Part shown: positions 62,448 to 64,000 of the stretch, in pieces | Layout: the number at the start of each line of letters is the position of its first letter | How positions within the stretch are numbered: the stretch's first letter is position 1 | NCBI RefSeq assembly: GCF_002902945.1 | Contig: NZ_CP026101.1 | Location: forward strand, 310,001 to 374,000 | Direction: 5' to 3' | DNA: 64,000 nt | Origin: Paraburkholderia caribensis | GTDB taxonomy: Bacteria; Pseudomonadota; Gammaproteobacteria; Burkholderiales; Burkholderiaceae | Notes under the pieces: generated by a model | Seen by the model: only the letters and a program-made list of their open reading frames with translations | Database searches by the model: none | What the model was told of the DNA's origin: nothing | Position numbers and translations under genes: made by a program

Positions 62448-62464
62448 TATTGTGGTTATATAAT
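62437..62464 (+). promoter_or_regulatory. Sigma-70 promoter for the gntR-nagA operon
   Basis: TTGACT-N16-TATAAT, a near-consensus promoter 57 nt upstream of the gntR start. It overlaps the operator, which allows direct repression. Confidence 0.8.
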
Positions 62465-62521
62465 GGGCTCCAATTTCGTAGGCCAAGCAATCCTGCCTCC
62501 TCACGATCCCGACCGAGCCAT

Positions 62522-63256
62522 ATGGAAACCCGTTGGTCCGCACTCACACCTGACGCCCACAACGTCACGCCGCTCTACCTGCAGCTCGCCCGCAATCTGG
62601 CGACGGCGATCCATTGCGGCGTGTGGTCGGCGGGCGAGGCGCTGCCGTCGGAGCGCTCGTTGTCCGACGCGATCGGCGTGTCGCGCATCACAGCACGCAA
62701 GGCGATTGCGCTGCTGGTCGAGCAAGGCTTGATCCGGCGCGCACGCGGCGCGGGCAGCTTCATCACGCCGCGTGTCGAAGATCCGCTGTCGCGTCTCACC
62801 GGCTTCACGAAGAAGATGGAGCAGCGTGGCTTCCGCCCGGATTCGATCTGGCTCGAACGCGAAGTCCGCAGCGCGACGCGCGACGAGATCGTGCATCTGG
62901 GGCTGTCGCCGGGCGCGTCCGTCGCGAGCCTGCGCCGCCTGCGGCGCGCCGACGGCATCGTGATGGCGGTCGAGCATTCGTCGCTGCCCGTGTCGATCGT
63001 GTCCGATCCGCAGGCCATCGGCGGCTCGCTCTACAGTTACCTCGAACAGCGCGGCATGCCCGTCGTGCGGGCGCTGCAGCACTTTCGCGCCGTCAACGCG
63101 TCGAGCGAGATCGCCACGCTGATGGACATCGAGCAGGGCTGCGCGCTGCTGTTGATCACGCGCGTGGGCTACAGCGCGGATCAGCGCGCCATCGAACTCA
63201 CCGATACCTATTGCCGGGACGACTACTACGACTTCGTCGCTGAACTGCGGCTGTGA
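62522..63256 (+). CDS. GntR/HutC-family regulator (NagR-like, UTRA domain)
   Basis: A 244-residue regulator. The N-terminal winged helix (PLYLQLARNLATAIHCGVW, then PSERSLSDAIGVSRITARKAI) is GntR type, and the C-terminal half is a UTRA domain (SLYSYLEQRGMPV, then RVGYSADQRAIELTDTYCRDDYYDF). The location directly upstream of nagA suggests control of amino-sugar genes by GlcNAc-6-P or GlcN-6-P. The start at 62522 follows the promoter; the longer frame from 62450 overlaps it. Confidence 0.9.
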   Translation: METRWSALTPDAHNVTPLYLQLARNLATAIHCGVWSAGEALPSERSLSDAIGVSRITARKAIALLVEQGLIRRARGAGSFITPRVEDPLSRLTGFTKKMEQRGFRPDSIWLEREVRSATRDEIVHLGLSPGASVASLRRLRRADGIVMAVEHSSLPVSIVSDPQAIGGSLYSYLEQRGMPVVRALQHFRAVNASSEIATLMDIEQGCALLLITRVGYSADQRAIELTDTYCRDDYYDFVAELRL

Positions 63257-63347
63257 CCTGGCGCGCTGACGGGCGCGACGGCAGACAAACGGAACGCACG
63301 CGGCGCGAATCAGTCACGCACTGCATAACGCAACATCAGAGAGACTC

Positions 63348-64000
63348 ATGCTGACCGGAAACATACTCACCCCTGAAGGCTGGATCCACGGCACGATCGA
63401 ATCCGAAAACGGCCGCATCACGGCCATCACGGGCAACGCCGCCGATCCGTCGACCAACGACGCGCCGTACATCCTGCCGGGCTTCATCGATCTGCACGTG
63501 CACGGCGGCGGCGGCGCCGACGTGATGGAAGCGGGCAACGCGATCGAGGCGATCACGCGTACCCATGCGCGCTTCGGCACGACGAGCCTGCTCGCCACCA
63601 CGATGACGGCGCCGCGCGACGAGCTGATGGCCGTCGTGGCGGGCCTCGGCGACGTCGCGAAGAACCGGGTGCCGGGCGGCGCCCGCGTGCTGGGCGTGCA
63701 CCTCGAAGGTCCGTACATCAACCCCGGCAAGCTCGGCGCGCAGCCTGACGCGGCGGTGGAGGCCGTGCTCGACGAAGTGCTGAAGTATCTGTCGATCGCC
63801 CCCATCCGCGTCGTGACGATCGCACCGGAAATCTCCGGCCACATGGAGATCATCTCCGAGATCAACGCGCGCGGCGTGCGCGTGCAACTCGGTCACTCGC
63901 TCGGCACGTACGACGACGCCGTCGCCGCGATGAAGCACGGCGCGCGCAGCTTCACGCATCTGTTCAACGCGATGTCGCCGCTGCATCACCGCAATCCGGG
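63348..64000 (+). CDS. nagA: N-acetylglucosamine-6-phosphate deacetylase (partial)
   Basis: The first 217 codons are in the window; the gene continues past the right edge. The visible part has the metal-site motif LPGFIDLHVHGGGGADVME, the HLEGPYINP loop and the second metal-site segments LGHSLGTYDD and SFTHLFNAMSPLHHR. It converts GlcNAc-6-P to GlcN-6-P and acetate for amino-sugar use or cell-wall recycling, and is likely cotranscribed with the regulator gene upstream (91-nt gap). Confidence 0.95.
   Translation, partial: MLTGNILTPEGWIHGTIESENGRITAITGNAADPSTNDAPYILPGFIDLHVHGGGGADVMEAGNAIEAITRTHARFGTTSLLATTMTAPRDELMAVVAGLGDVAKNRVPGGARVLGVHLEGPYINPGKLGAQPDAAVEAVLDEVLKYLSIAPIRVVTIAPEISGHMEIISEINARGVRVQLGHSLGTYDDAVAAMKHGARSFTHLFNAMSPLHHRNP

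Larger units (their letters stand above)
62147..62521. other. Regulatory region upstream of the gntR-nagA genes
   Basis: About 375 nt without a gene, AT-rich toward the right. It carries a sigma-70 promoter and a palindromic operator (listed separately), plus the promoter region of the divergent MarR-GNAT gene. Confidence 0.65.

Overview
The window is a contiguous stretch of GC-rich beta-proteobacterial chromosome. Gene content and order (lipB-lipA after a YbeD-type gene, dctA-dctB-dctD, glnK-amtB, gshA-gshB followed by EIIA-HPr-EI, grxC-secB-gpsA, and a full aa3 cytochrome c oxidase cluster) point to Burkholderiaceae, most probably a Paraburkholderia/Caballeronia-type main chromosome. I see no tRNA, rRNA, CRISPR array, prophage or IS transposase. 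Almost every gene is housekeeping or core-accessory.

Layout. 1-4.3 kb: tail of an Mla/MCE lipid-transport operon (permease, ATPase, MCE protein, lipoprotein), then VanZ and a [2Fe-2S] ferredoxin. 4.3-10.3 kb: alpha/beta hydrolase, D-Ala-D-Ala carboxypeptidase, and the lipoate genes with a LysR regulator and a DUF2917 gene between them. 10.4-11.6 kb: repeat element A, a long imperfect palindrome followed by tandem repeats of about 60 bp. 11.7-19.5 kb: Na/Pi cotransporter, then a DeoR/GlpR-like repressor divergent from a glycerophosphodiesterase and a four-gene ABC importer. 19.6-24.6 kb: C4-dicarboxylate system with a sigma-54 promoter upstream of dctA. 24.7-28.3 kb: TlpA-like thioredoxin, lipoprotein, ComM and UbiK. 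28.3-30.6 kb: NtrC/sigma-54-type control region and glnK-amtB. 30.65-31.35 kb: repeat element B, a second copy of the same palindromic element. 31.6-37.1 kb: glutathione synthesis and an incomplete, regulatory-looking PTS. 37.1-46.3 kb: MoeB-like protein, Ctp protease, phosphoglycerate mutase, rhodanese-grxC, secB, gpsA, macro-domain protein, TrmL, ComF and BioC. 46.4-57.6 kb: cytochrome c oxidase structural and assembly genes, including heme A synthesis. 57.6-62.1 kb: YciI, a chemoreceptor with a possible sigma-28 promoter, an FkbM methyltransferase remnant, an orphan MetQ and a MarR-GNAT fusion. 62.4-64 kb: GntR/UTRA regulator and the start of nagA, cut by the window end.

The most unusual items are the two long-palindrome elements (10.47-11.25 and 30.70-31.35 kb), which share an arm sequence, a 15-bp-stem hairpin and an inner inverted repeat but encode no convincing protein. 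Next is the cytochrome oxidase subunit II that carries both a cytochrome c domain and an OmpA-like peptidoglycan-binding domain. Several regulatory sites are readable directly from sequence: two sigma-54 promoters, an NtrC-type palindrome, a GlpR-type operator, and a palindrome overlapping the gntR-nagA promoter. Start codons were chosen by ribosome-binding site, family length and neighbouring signals; no database search was possible, so family assignments rest on motif recognition.
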